Below are positions 15,085 through 23,643 of a stretch of DNA of 48,919 nucleotides, piece by piece. The DNA lies in assembly GCA_017472735.1 (NCBI GenBank), contig JAFUOD010000004.1:1-48919 (forward strand), in the 5' to 3' direction. This DNA is from Oscillospiraceae bacterium. GTDB lineage: Bacteria > Bacillota > Clostridia > Oscillospirales > Ruminococcaceae. The notes beneath the pieces were generated by a model. That model did no database searches. It saw nothing but the letters and a program-made list of their open reading frames with translations, and was not told where the DNA came from. Numbering within the stretch: position 1 is the stretch's first letter; each line of letters begins with the position of its first letter. Position numbers and translations under genes: made by a program.

Positions 15085-17529
15085 TTATTTAACAGGCTCA
15101 TCGCTAATTGCGATTCTGTCAAGGTCAGGTGCCCACAGCATCATTGTTGTAAGCTTAATTGTATTTTCGCCCTCGTTAAGCTTAACGTTAAGCTTATGCA
15201 TCTTAGGCTCGTCATAACTTGCACCTGTAAGACCCTTAACTTCATATTTCTCGCCGTTAACATCAATTATAAGGTTGCGCTCCTCGCCTGTGCAGTAATA
15301 AACAACAAGCTCATATTCACCGGCTTTATCAACTTCAACGTCAATCTCGCAGTTGTTTGTGCCGTTACCAACATAGCCTACCTTTTTGCCTCCGCTGCAA
15401 AGCATCGAGGAAGCAACGGTTGCGCTGCCTGTAAGCTTGCCATCCTCACATTCATAATATGTAAAGCCCTTAAGGTCGGTGTTGGGGCTTTCAGCAACCT
15501 CAGTGTCAACCTTATCCTTTGTGATCATAACTGCAACGCCGCCAATATCACGCAAATCAAACTTCAAGGTATCGCTTGCCTTAACCTTTTGTTCCACCAG
15601 CTCAAGCTTGCCCTTATCGTTATCGCAATAAATATATGCGTTATATTCGCCGTCGCCCAAAAAGTCCAAAGTCACCGATATACTTCTCTTTTTAAGTGTC
15701 ATCGAGCCGATATAGAAGTCCTCACCGTCAGATCTCACATAAGTTATGTGGCTTCCGGGGTAACCGTCGATAACTGTTGATGTAGTCCAGTCAGTAGGAA
15801 TTCTTGACAAGAGGGGAAGACCGATAAAGCTTGGGAACAGCTTTGCAGAAGCCGCAAAGTGCTGAAGCGAGGATTCATAAACAATTGCCTTTGCCAAGCT
15901 AAAGCCGCCGCTTTCGCCTGTCTTTTCAATTGCAATACAGCTTGGTGTATAGTCCATCGAGCCTACAATGTTTCTTGTAAAGGGATACATAAGGCAGTTA
16001 GCAGGTGCAGGCGCATCGCTCCACTTTCTGAACTCTTCACCCAAAACAGCTTCCGAGGTCATAATGTTGGGGTAAGTTCTTGTTTCGCCGCATGGGTGAA
16101 TACAACCGTGGTAGTAAATCATCAGTTTGTATTCAGCCCCGATTTCGGCACAGTTCCTCATCGATTCCAAAACATCAATGTCGTCGCTTTCAAAGTAGTC
16201 GGTCTTAATACCAACAACGCCTGCCTTGCTCCATTTCGAGAATCTTTCCTCAATGTCCTCGGGCGTCTTAAGCTCTAAATAGTTCACCCAAACAATAATA
16301 CCAACGCCCTTTTTCTTGGCATAGTCGCACATTTCCTCAAGCCTGTCACCAAACGAGGGCCAACCGGCATCCAAACAGCAATATTCCCATCCGTTTTCCG
16401 AGGCAAAGTCGATATATGCGATCTGTGCGTCATAGCTGTGCTGGTTTTCGCCCGACCACCAGCTCCACGAAACCTTACCCGGCTTGATCCAGCTTGTATC
16501 TTTATAAAGCTTTTCGTCCATAGCAGGGCAGAGCGAGTCAATAAGGCTGCTTCCCATCAAACCGTTTAAGTCCGAGGCTATAATTGTAGCTCTCCAGGGT
16601 GTTGTAAATCCGTTTTCAGTCTTAACCTCCGAAATTCTAATGTGTCCGGGGCTTGCAAGTTCGTCCGTAACCTCGTTTGCAGGGTCACGCTCAAAGCCAA
16701 ACTGCCACAAAAGCGAAGGATTTCCGCCCTTTGTTTCAAGCACGCTCTTAATATATGTAATATCATTGGCATATGCGTCCGATTCAGAGAACAGCATCCA
16801 TGTGTCGCCTGTATATGCGGTAACGGGTGTGTTAAAAATTCCGTTGTGGTTGGTTAATGCTTTATAATCATATTCGTTGTAACCAACTTCATAAGTTGCG
16901 CTGTAGCCGCCTGCAAAAACGGTCGTGTCTTTTTCAAGGTTGATCTGAGAAACCTCGTTAAGCACATATACCGTTCCGCTCTTTCCGTTTGTCACATCTT
17001 TATAACGATAAGCAAATCCGTCATCATAAACCCTAACAAGCAGGGTCATGCTTGCCTCGCCTTTTTTAAGGAATATCTCGCGTTCCATGCAATGATCGCG
17101 AAGGCTTACGTTTTCAAGCGCGATAGTTTCGGCAGTTTCATATTCGTCATCGATCTCGTCAGGGCGGCTGTAAGATTTAATCTCTTCAATACCGCTCGAA
17201 AGGTCGCAGTTTGATAAAGTAATGCCAAGCTTCGAGGGAGTGATCACCTCTTCTTTTCCAAACTCAACACTATAATAAATTCCGCCGTCCTCATCCTGCC
17301 AGAACAGTGCCTTTATCTTTCCGTCAGGAGAGTAAGTAGTAAGCTCCTCAAGTGCATAAAGCTTAGTGTCGCCGCACTTAGCACCGCTCGAGGATTTCTT
17401 TACAACCGTAATTTCGGTTTTTGGCTCATCGTTATTAACAATGTTGCTTCCGCCCGAGGGTTCCTCGGTACAGGCACAAAGCGATAGCATCATTAAAACA
17501 GCTAAAGCCAAAGCTAAAATCTTCTTCAT
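15085..17529 (-). CDS. GH97-family glycoside hydrolase lipoprotein with C-terminal CBM
   Basis: 814 aa from MKKILALALAVLMML; the open frame reaches 35 codons further back but those lack a signal sequence. The lipobox is at LSLCAC (Cys20). Residues about 50-310 are the GH97 N-terminal beta-sandwich (SPDGKIKALFWQ). The middle is the TIM barrel (WSWWSGENQ, CCLDAGW, KGVGIIVWVNYLEL), followed by the GH97 C-terminal domain. VVGIKTDYFESDD suggests an Asp nucleophile, so the retaining alpha-galactosidase-like branch is more likely than SusB-like alpha-glucosidases. The last 130 residues (YYECEDGKLTG, EYELVVYYCTG) form a CBM35/CBM6-type carbohydrate-binding module. GH97 is best known from Bacteroidetes. 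The ribosome site AAAGGAAAC is unusually far (about 15 bases) from ATG. Confidence 0.87.
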   Translation of the reverse strand: MKKILALALAVLMMLSLCACTEEPSGGSNIVNNDEPKTEITVVKKSSSGAKCGDTKLYALEELTTYSPDGKIKALFWQDEDGGIYYSVEFGKEEVITPSKLGITLSNCDLSSGIEEIKSYSRPDEIDDEYETAETIALENVSLRDHCMEREIFLKKGEASMTLLVRVYDDGFAYRYKDVTNGKSGTVYVLNEVSQINLEKDTTVFAGGYSATYEVGYNEYDYKALTNHNGIFNTPVTAYTGDTWMLFSESDAYANDITYIKSVLETKGGNPSLLWQFGFERDPANEVTDELASPGHIRISEVKTENGFTTPWRATIIASDLNGLMGSSLIDSLCPAMDEKLYKDTSWIKPGKVSWSWWSGENQHSYDAQIAYIDFASENGWEYCCLDAGWPSFGDRLEEMCDYAKKKGVGIIVWVNYLELKTPEDIEERFSKWSKAGVVGIKTDYFESDDIDVLESMRNCAEIGAEYKLMIYYHGCIHPCGETRTYPNIMTSEAVLGEEFRKWSDAPAPANCLMYPFTRNIVGSMDYTPSCIAIEKTGESGGFSLAKAIVYESSLQHFAASAKLFPSFIGLPLLSRIPTDWTTSTVIDGYPGSHITYVRSDGEDFYIGSMTLKKRSISVTLDFLGDGEYNAYIYCDNDKGKLELVEQKVKASDTLKFDLRDIGGVAVMITKDKVDTEVAESPNTDLKGFTYYECEDGKLTGSATVASSMLCSGGKKVGYVGNGTNNCEIDVEVDKAGEYELVVYYCTGEERNLIIDVNGEKYEVKGLTGASYDEPKMHKLNVKLNEGENTIKLTTMMLWAPDLDRIAISDEPVK

Positions 17530-17581
17530 AATAATAGTTCGTTTCCTTTCAGCAAAAAATTGTAAGCAATTACTCATTATA

Positions 17582-17610
17582 ATTATAAATGTATTTAAGC
17601 AAAGTTTCAA
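17582..17610 (-). promoter_or_regulatory. Promoter of the GH97 gene
   Basis: Minus-strand TTGAAA, a 17-bp spacer and a perfect TATAAT, about 50 bp before the start codon. Confidence 0.7.
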
Positions 17611-17621
17611 TAGGTATATTG

Positions 17622-17658
17622 AAAAAATGCTCACAACTCTATCAAGCTGTGAGCATTT
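17622..17658 (-). terminator. Terminator of the pulA-pepV unit
   Basis: On the minus strand AAATGCTCACAG and TTGTGAGCATTT form a stem around a loop of about 12 nt, followed by TTTTTC. It stands just after the pepV stop and before the GH97 promoter. Confidence 0.8.
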
Positions 17659-17671
17659 CGATATATAAGCT

Positions 17672-19078
17672 TTATTCTAATTCTTCGTTGTTGCAAACCT
17701 TATAAATTGCAAGTGCAAACATTTTTGCGTTTAAAAGCAGACTGTCAATCGTCATAAATTCGTCAGCGCCGTGCATGTGGTTATCTTCACCGGGGAATTC
17801 TGCGCCAAAGGCAACGCCGCCCTCGGTGTGATGAACATAAGTACCTCCGCCAATTGCAATGCACTCGCCCTTTTCGCCTGTCATATCCTCGTAAACACCC
17901 AAAAGCGTTTTTACAAAGGCACTGTTGCTGTCAACATAATGAGGCTCGGCTCCGCCTGCCTTAACGTTGTTAAAGCCTGCACCGTTAAGTGTCTGGGTAA
18001 GAATTCCGCTAACCTCGTTAACGCTTGAACAAACAGGGAAGCGGATGTCCAGCTTACCGTCAATAATCTTTCCGTCATAGTCCAAAACGCTTAAAACCAT
18101 CGTCAGCCCGCCCGAAACCTCGTCGCTCATCTTAAGACCTGCACTTAAGCCGTCTGTCTCGTTGTAAGGGTAAATTCGGCTTAAATTTTTAAGGAGGTCT
18201 GCCGCTTCATCACCTATATCAATTTCAGCTAAAATCGCTAACAAGCAGGTAAGTGCGTTGTCACCTAAAGCAGGTGTAGAGGCATGTGCGCTTTTGCCCT
18301 TAACGTCAATTCTAAGGCTGTCTTCAGCCTCGGTTACATTTACTTCGCACATGGGGTTAAGCGCTGAAACAGCGGCTTTGATTTCTTCTTCGGTAACACC
18401 GCAAACGGTTGCGTTTGCAAGCTCGGGCACAGCGTTTATCGTCTTGCCAGAGTGGAAGCTTAAAAGCTTTTTTGCGCTGTTGCAAGCTGTAACCTCACGA
18501 ACAAACCAGCCTCTTATCATGCCCTTTTCAATGTTTATAACAGGGTAGTTACCATCGGGGGTGAAAAGCCATTTCGGCATTGAAGCAACCTTTTCAAAAT
18601 GCTCAAGGTCACCCGAGCCGTTTTCCTCGTTTGTTCCCAAAATAAGTCTTACTCCGTTTTTAAGAGGCACGCCCAAATCTTTAAGCGCTTTCATGGCATA
18701 CATTACAGCTACACAAGGTCCCTTGTCATCAATCGAGCCACGGCCGAACACCTTGCCGTCACAAACATGGGCATTAAAAGGCTCGTGCGTCCAGCCTGTG
18801 CCCTCGGGCACAACGTCCAAATGCCCCAAAATCCCCAAAACGGCATCATTTTCGGTAAATTCAGCCGTACCGACATATCCGTCGTAATTCTTTGTTTTAA
18901 ACCCAAAGCTCTCGCAAATTTCAAGTGCTTTATCAAGGCAGTCTCTAACAGGCTTGCCAAAGGGCGCACCCTCGCCAGCCTCCTGTTGATAGCTGGGGTA
19001 TGAAATCAGCTCGCAAAGCGTTGCAACCATTGCTTCTTTGTGCGAATCAATGTAGTCAAAAAGTTTCTGCTTGTTCAT
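17672..19078 (-). CDS. pepV: M20-family dipeptidase, PepV type
   Basis: 468 aa from the ATG at 19078, with AAAGGAGAG six bases upstream; the open frame runs on into a GC-rich repeat that is not coding. It is a cytosolic Zn-dependent dipeptidase (Xaa-dipeptidase). Di-zinc ligands are recognisable at His86 in GHLDVVPEGTGW, Asp in SIDDKGP near 117-118, Glu151/152 in NEENGSGD, and a late HHTEGGV. The lid domain inserted at about 180-340 and the length fit PepV. The gene is downstream of pullulanase on the same strand, with a 145-bp gap occupied by a three-hairpin element. The two may be co-transcribed because no promoter is evident between them. Confidence 0.9.
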   Translation of the reverse strand: MNKQKLFDYIDSHKEAMVATLCELISYPSYQQEAGEGAPFGKPVRDCLDKALEICESFGFKTKNYDGYVGTAEFTENDAVLGILGHLDVVPEGTGWTHEPFNAHVCDGKVFGRGSIDDKGPCVAVMYAMKALKDLGVPLKNGVRLILGTNEENGSGDLEHFEKVASMPKWLFTPDGNYPVINIEKGMIRGWFVREVTACNSAKKLLSFHSGKTINAVPELANATVCGVTEEEIKAAVSALNPMCEVNVTEAEDSLRIDVKGKSAHASTPALGDNALTCLLAILAEIDIGDEAADLLKNLSRIYPYNETDGLSAGLKMSDEVSGGLTMVLSVLDYDGKIIDGKLDIRFPVCSSVNEVSGILTQTLNGAGFNNVKAGGAEPHYVDSNSAFVKTLLGVYEDMTGEKGECIAIGGGTYVHHTEGGVAFGAEFPGEDNHMHGADEFMTIDSLLLNAKMFALAIYKVCNNEELE

Positions 19079-19109
19079 AGTTTTCTCTCCTTTACCGTCA
19101 GAATGCGCA

Positions 19110-19216
19110 GGCGCAGCCTGCCGCCGCGTTCCGCGGCGGCTCACTTGCCGACCGCAAATGCGGTCGGCAAGTCGCCCCCAAGGGCGCCCAAGCGCCCTTG
19201 GGGGCTGGGCTGCGCC
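19110..19216. repeat. GC-rich three-hairpin intergenic element, copy A
   Basis: The outer stem GGCGCAGCC (19110-19118) pairs with GGCTGCGCC (19208-19216). Inside are three perfect hairpins: 19120-19140 (9 bp, loop TTC), 19144-19171 (13 bp, loop AA) and 19174-19205 (14 bp, loop CCAA). It fills the gap between pulA and pepV. The inner hairpins have different sequences from those of copies at 22861 and 38379, but the order and closing stem are the same. It may be a mobile palindromic unit; no transposase is near. Confidence 0.8.
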
Positions 19217-19223
19217 CCACGCA

Positions 19224-21107
19224 CTATTTTTTAATAAGCACCATTGCCGAAATAGGCGGCACAAACACGCCCTCGCAATATGTCGCCATCGGCGTATTAC
19301 CTGCCTTAATATCGCTGATGTAAACCTGCCATTCACCCTCGGGCAGCAAAAATACCTTTGCTCTGGGAATGGGGTTTATCAGCATAAGAATGGTCTCGTC
19401 TTCGTTACTAAGCTCCAAAGCAATCGTCCCATCGGGCGATTGGCGAATTACATATGCCTCGATAACCTCTTTAACGCTCTTAAGCCGCAAAAGGTCGTGC
19501 GCTTTTCTAAATTCAATAAGCCCCTTAAAATATTCCGCCTCACGCTCGTTGTCATCAAGCATATCCCATTTTACCGAGTTAACACTATCCGGCGAGGAGT
19601 AGCTGTTTTCATCATATTTTCCGTCACCCAAGGGCTTCGAGCGTAACATTTCCTGCCCTGCCTGAATAAAAGGCACACCCTGCGCCAAGAACACCAAAGC
19701 ACCGGCAAGCCTTGCCATCTTTTTTCTGTCCTCGTCATGGCTGCTTGGTGCCGAGATCATCAGCTTGTCCCACATTGTGTGATTGTCGTGCGCTTCACAA
19801 TAGTTTATCGTCTGCTCGGGAGATCTCGCCCAATCGGCATTACCTAAAAGCCCCGTTAAAATGCGCTGCCTTAAGTGGAAATTCCCCGAAACATAGCCAA
19901 GTGCGGTCTTGTTAAAGGTTTCGCCCTTAATGGCATCACGATAGTCGTCGTTAAAATAGGCATAACTCGGCGTAAGCTTTGCATTTTGCTTAAATGCGGC
20001 TTTTTCTTTTTCAAGGGCAGAGGCTCCGCCTGTCCATCCCTCGCCGTAAAGAATAACACTCGGGTTAATTTCTTTAAGCTTTTTGGCAAGCTCGTTCAGC
20101 GTGTCAATATCAAGCAAAGCCATAAGGTCGAACCTGAAACCGTCGATCTTATATTCTCCGGCCCACCAAAGCACCGAGTCGATAATATATTTTCGGCACA
20201 TTTTTCTTTCCGAGGCCATCTCGTTTCCGCAGCCCGAGCCGTTCGAAAATCTGCCGTCCTCCGTCGTTCTGTGATAATACCCGGGGTATGCAATTTCAAA
20301 CCACGAGTCCTCGCTTTCATAGGTGTGGTTATAAACCACGTCCATGATCACGCCGATGCCTTTTTTGTGCAAAGCCTGAACCATCTTTTTAAATTCGCAT
20401 ATTCTTTTAAGTGGGTCAGCAGGGTCAGCTGAATATCCACCCTCGGGCACGTTATAGTTTTTTGGGTTATATCCCCAGTTGTAAGAGGCTTTAGGGTCAG
20501 TCTCGTCAACGCCCTCATAATCGAAAGCAGGCAAAAGATGAATGTGCGTAACACCTAAATCAACAAGATGAGAAATGCAGGTCGGCTTTCCGCTTTTGGT
20601 AACGCTTTCGCCATTCAAAAACGCCGAATACTTACCTTTCTCATCAGCTTCAACACCCGATGATTCATCGCTTGAAAAATCTCTTATATGTGTTTCATAA
20701 ATCACAGCGTCGTTATAGCTCTCAAGCTTAACATAGCTTTCGTCTTCCCAGCCCTTAGGGTCAGTCTTTTTTAAATCTGCAATATAGCCTCTGTCACCGT
20801 TGAGCCCCACAGCCTTGGCATAAATGTCAACGCCCTCTCGGGCCACGCCGTTATAGGTATAAGCAAGGTTATAAAATTTGCCTTCCAGCGAGTCCGGATA
20901 GTCGATCGCCCACACACCGTTTTCGCCTTTGGCAAGTGTTAAGGTCATACAGGGCGAGGGTGAAGCCGCATCGTTGTAAATCAAAGCTTCAACTGCCTCG
21001 GCATCGGGCGCCCACACGGCAAAACAGGTGCTTTGCTTGGTTAATGTAACACCCAATTCACCATCGTAATAATATTTTGAATCAATTAAGGATATCTTAT
21101 CGGTCAT
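19224..21107 (-). CDS. pulA: Type I pullulanase
   Basis: 627 aa from the ATG at 21107, with AAGGAG ten bases upstream; the ATG at 21131 overlaps that site. It debranches alpha-1,6 links in glycogen, pullulan and limit dextrins. An N-terminal CBM48-type domain is at about 15-110. The GH13 barrel has the type I signature YNWGYNP, MDVVYNHTY, the nucleophile region DGFRFDLM, the acid ILYGEGW and the third acid EAHDNHT. There is no signal peptide, so it is intracellular. It is divergent from malQ with promoters in the 200-bp gap, pointing to shared control of alpha-glucan use. Confidence 0.93.
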   Translation of the reverse strand: MTDKISLIDSKYYYDGELGVTLTKQSTCFAVWAPDAEAVEALIYNDAASPSPCMTLTLAKGENGVWAIDYPDSLEGKFYNLAYTYNGVAREGVDIYAKAVGLNGDRGYIADLKKTDPKGWEDESYVKLESYNDAVIYETHIRDFSSDESSGVEADEKGKYSAFLNGESVTKSGKPTCISHLVDLGVTHIHLLPAFDYEGVDETDPKASYNWGYNPKNYNVPEGGYSADPADPLKRICEFKKMVQALHKKGIGVIMDVVYNHTYESEDSWFEIAYPGYYHRTTEDGRFSNGSGCGNEMASERKMCRKYIIDSVLWWAGEYKIDGFRFDLMALLDIDTLNELAKKLKEINPSVILYGEGWTGGASALEKEKAAFKQNAKLTPSYAYFNDDYRDAIKGETFNKTALGYVSGNFHLRQRILTGLLGNADWARSPEQTINYCEAHDNHTMWDKLMISAPSSHDEDRKKMARLAGALVFLAQGVPFIQAGQEMLRSKPLGDGKYDENSYSSPDSVNSVKWDMLDDNEREAEYFKGLIEFRKAHDLLRLKSVKEVIEAYVIRQSPDGTIALELSNEDETILMLINPIPRAKVFLLPEGEWQVYISDIKAGNTPMATYCEGVFVPPISAMVLIKK

Positions 21108-21153
21108 CCTCGGTAAACTCCTTATTTGCATAATTTTTTTGATAGATATGAAT

Positions 21154-21182
21154 ATTATAAAACTTTTTACTTATATTTTCAA
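21154..21182 (-). promoter_or_regulatory. Promoter of pulA
   Basis: Minus-strand TTGAAA, a 17-bp spacer and TATAAT, 47 bp before the pulA start. Confidence 0.7.
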
Positions 21183-21239
21183 TAGTGTAACCAAACTAAA
21201 ATCAGTTATCTTTAATGAAATTAAATTGAGTAAAAACAG

Positions 21240-21268
21240 TTGAAAATAGAATTGCCATTTGTTAAAAT
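21240..21268 (+). promoter_or_regulatory. Candidate promoter of malQ
   Basis: TTGAAA, a 17-bp spacer and TAAAAT, 44 bp before the malQ start. It is back to back with the pulA promoter. Confidence 0.5.
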
Positions 21269-21311
21269 ATTAATATCTTTAAAGCTTATTATTTCGAAAG
21301 GATTTGATTAT

Positions 21312-22817
21312 ATGAGATCAAGCGGTATTTTACTCGGCGTAGCTTCACTCCCCGGCGAATACGGCATCGGCAAGCTCGGCAAAGAAGCAAAAAAATTCAT
21401 AGACTTTTTGGTTAAGGCAAAACAGCACTATTGGCAGATACTCCCTCTTTCTCCCACAGGCTACGGAGATTCGCCTTATCAGTCCTGCTCGATTCATGCA
21501 GGCAACCCTTATTTTATCGACCTTGAAACCCTCGAAGAAGAGGGACTGCTGCTGCCTGAAGATTACAAAAACGTAGAATTCGGCGACCATATGCAGTATA
21601 TCAACTACGGAATGATCTATAACACGATTTTTGATGTTTTAAAAATAGCTTACAGCCGCTTTAAGCCTGATATCAACTACCACGTATTTTTGGATAAAAA
21701 CGGCGGCTGGGTTTATAACTATGCTCTGTTTATGGCTCTTAAAGCCGAAAACGGCGGTAAGCCTTGGAATCAATGGGAGAATGATTTGCGCTTTGCAAAG
21801 CCCGAGGCGTTAGAGTCGGCAAAAATCCGCTTAAAAGACACCATAGGCTTTTATATCTTCTTGCAGTATCAGTTCTTTAAACAATGGTTTGAAATCAAAA
21901 AATATGCAAACGACAACGGCATTGAGATCATAGGTGATATGCCAATTTACTGCGCTTACGACAGTGTTGAGGTTTGGCTTACCCCCGAGCTTTTTGAGCT
22001 TGATGAGGAAAAGAACCCCAAAAACGTTGCAGGCTGTCCGCCCGATGATTATGCTTTAGACGGCCAGCTTTGGGGCAATCCTCTGTATAACTGGGCTGAT
22101 ATGGAGCAAAACGGTTATAAGTGGTGGATCGACCGCATTGCCTTTGCCACCGAGATTTACGATGTTTTAAGAATAGACCATTTCAGAGGGTTTGCGGGTT
22201 ACTTCTCAATTCCCGCGACCGATAAAACCGCAGTTAACGGCGTCTGGCGTGAAGGTCCGGGCATGAAGCTGTTTAATTCCACGAATTATTGGCTTGGCAA
22301 AAAGCGCATCATTGCCGAAGATCTGGGCTTTGTAACCGATGATGTTGTTAAGCTTCTTGCCGACACCGGCTACCCGGGAATGAAGGTCTTGCAGTTTGCA
22401 TTTGATCCCACGGCAAAAAGCGATTATCTGCCCTGTAACTACACAACAAGCTCGTGTATTGTTTATACCTCCACCCACGATAGCGACACCCTTTACGGCT
22501 GGGCTGAAGACCGAGAAGGTGAGGAACTTGACTTTTGCCTTGATTATTGCGGAGTTTCTGATAAGAAGGATATTCCCGAGGCACTTTTGCGCCTGGCGTG
22601 GTCAAGCATTGCCGAGGTCGCAATTGCTCAGCCTCAGGACATTTTAGGTCTTGGCAACGAAGCAAGAATTAACGTTCCGTCATCAGTCGGCACAAACTGG
22701 CGCTGGCGAATTTTAAGCGAACAGCTTGATGAAAAAGCCGCTGAAAAGCTTGCAACCTTAAGTCAAGTTTATAACCGCATTGTTGCAGCCGAGGAAGAAG
22801 AGCTTGTTGAAGAATAA
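21312..22817 (+). CDS. malQ: 4-alpha-glucanotransferase (amylomaltase, GH77)
   Basis: 501 aa from the ATG at 21312, with AAAGGA nine bases upstream; the family start RSSGILLGVASLPGEYGIG supports it. The enzyme moves alpha-1,4-glucan segments between maltodextrins in the cytosol. GH77 catalytic regions are visible: the nucleophile in LRIDHFRGFAGYFSIPA, the acid/base in IIAEDLGFVTDD and the third acid in STHDSDT, plus GDMPIYCAYDSVEVW. Length is typical of the short bacterial form (about 500). It faces away from pullulanase, which provides linear dextrins. Transcription probably ends at the first hairpin of the element at 22861. Confidence 0.95.
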   Translation: MRSSGILLGVASLPGEYGIGKLGKEAKKFIDFLVKAKQHYWQILPLSPTGYGDSPYQSCSIHAGNPYFIDLETLEEEGLLLPEDYKNVEFGDHMQYINYGMIYNTIFDVLKIAYSRFKPDINYHVFLDKNGGWVYNYALFMALKAENGGKPWNQWENDLRFAKPEALESAKIRLKDTIGFYIFLQYQFFKQWFEIKKYANDNGIEIIGDMPIYCAYDSVEVWLTPELFELDEEKNPKNVAGCPPDDYALDGQLWGNPLYNWADMEQNGYKWWIDRIAFATEIYDVLRIDHFRGFAGYFSIPATDKTAVNGVWREGPGMKLFNSTNYWLGKKRIIAEDLGFVTDDVVKLLADTGYPGMKVLQFAFDPTAKSDYLPCNYTTSSCIVYTSTHDSDTLYGWAEDREGEELDFCLDYCGVSDKKDIPEALLRLAWSSIAEVAIAQPQDILGLGNEARINVPSSVGTNWRWRILSEQLDEKAAEKLATLSQVYNRIVAAEEEELVEE

Positions 22818-22860
22818 GATGTTTTAGCAAAGCTTTGCGCTTTTGCCGCACTGCCTGCAG

Positions 22861-22979
22861 GGGCGAAGCCCCGCCCAAGCCGCCCCACGGGGCGGCTTGG
22901 GCTTTTTTACGGCGCCCGCAGGGCGCCGTAAAAACCCCCGATGCCGCCACATAGGCGGCATCGGGGTCGGGCTTCGCCC
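22861..22979. repeat. GC-rich three-hairpin intergenic element, copy B (also malQ terminator)
   Basis: The outer stem GGGCGAAGCCC (22861-22871) pairs with GGGCTTCGCCC (22969-22979). A further pair, CTTTTGC near 22839 and GCAAAAG near 22994, can extend it. Inside are hairpins 22873-22902 (14 bp, followed by TTTTTT), 22904-22934 (14 bp, loop GCA) and 22936-22966 (13 bp, loop ACATA). The first hairpin with its T-run is a good terminator for malQ. Same layout as copies A and C. Confidence 0.82.
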
Positions 22980-23029
22980 TCGCTCACTTGACTGCAAAAG
23001 CTCTCGCTTTCAAACAAAGCCTGTTGCGG

Positions 23030-23058
23030 TTGACTTTTTCTTCGCTCTTTGTCATAAT
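23030..23058 (+). promoter_or_regulatory. Promoter of the P-loop kinase gene
   Basis: TTGACT, a 17-bp spacer and CATAAT, 35 bp before the start codon and just beyond element B. Confidence 0.55.
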
Positions 23059-23093
23059 TGCTGTATAAAATCAAACGCTTATGGGTGATATAA

Positions 23094-23606
23094 ATGGTTA
23101 TTCTAATCTCCGGTGCTTCTCATACAGGCAAGACAAATTTAGCGCAAAAGCTTCTTGAAAAATATGGCTATCCTTATCTTTCCATCGACCACTTAAAAAT
23201 GGGGCTTATCCGCAGCGGCCAAACGCCTCTCACTCCGCTCGATGACGACAAGCTCACATCATATCTTTGGCCAATTGTAAAAGAAATGATAAAAACAGCA
23301 ATTGAAAACGAGCAAAACCTTATTGTCGAGGGCTGTTACATCCCCTATGATTGGCAAAATGACTTTAATAAGCAATATCTTTCAAGTATAAAATATATCT
23401 GCCTTGTAATGAGCGAGAGCTATATCAGCAATCATTTTGAAATCATAAAAAGCCATGCCAGTGTTATCGAACACCGTTTAGACGACGCCTCATTAACGCC
23501 CTCCGCCTTAATTAAAGAGAATCTTTACGCTTTAAAAATGTGCAAGACGCACCATCTTGATTATATATTAATTGATGATGATTATAATATCGAGCTTCCT
23601 TTCTAA
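23094..23606 (+). CDS. P-loop NTPase, small-molecule kinase-like, function unknown
   Basis: 170 aa with GGGTGAT just before ATG. Walker A is GASHTGKT at residues 7-14. A strand and acidic motif follow (YLSIDHLKMGL, Asp near 35), the position used by nucleoside, gluconate or zeta-toxin-type kinases for substrate. LIVEGCYIPYDW near 75-86 fits the second strand. The size resembles shikimate/adenylate-kinase-like proteins, but no specific family is recognisable. It has its own promoter and terminator, so the neighbours give no hint of its substrate. Confidence 0.75.
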   Translation: MVILISGASHTGKTNLAQKLLEKYGYPYLSIDHLKMGLIRSGQTPLTPLDDDKLTSYLWPIVKEMIKTAIENEQNLIVEGCYIPYDWQNDFNKQYLSSIKYICLVMSESYISNHFEIIKSHASVIEHRLDDASLTPSALIKENLYALKMCKTHHLDYILIDDDYNIELPF

Positions 23607-23613
23607 AGCAGTA

Positions 23614-23643
23614 AAAAGCTCCCGATTCTATCGGGAGCTTTTA
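23614..23643. terminator. Bidirectional terminator
   Basis: AAAAGCTCCCGAT pairs with ATCGGGAGCTTTT (13 bp, loop TCT). It has A and T runs on both sides and serves the convergent P-loop and HAD genes. Confidence 0.9.

Noticed and set aside
19079-19336. An N-terminal extension of the PepV reading frame by 86 codons.
   Set aside because: The extra residues are a translation of the GC-rich hairpin element, Arg/Ala/Pro-rich, while a strong Shine-Dalgarno site precedes the ATG at 19078.
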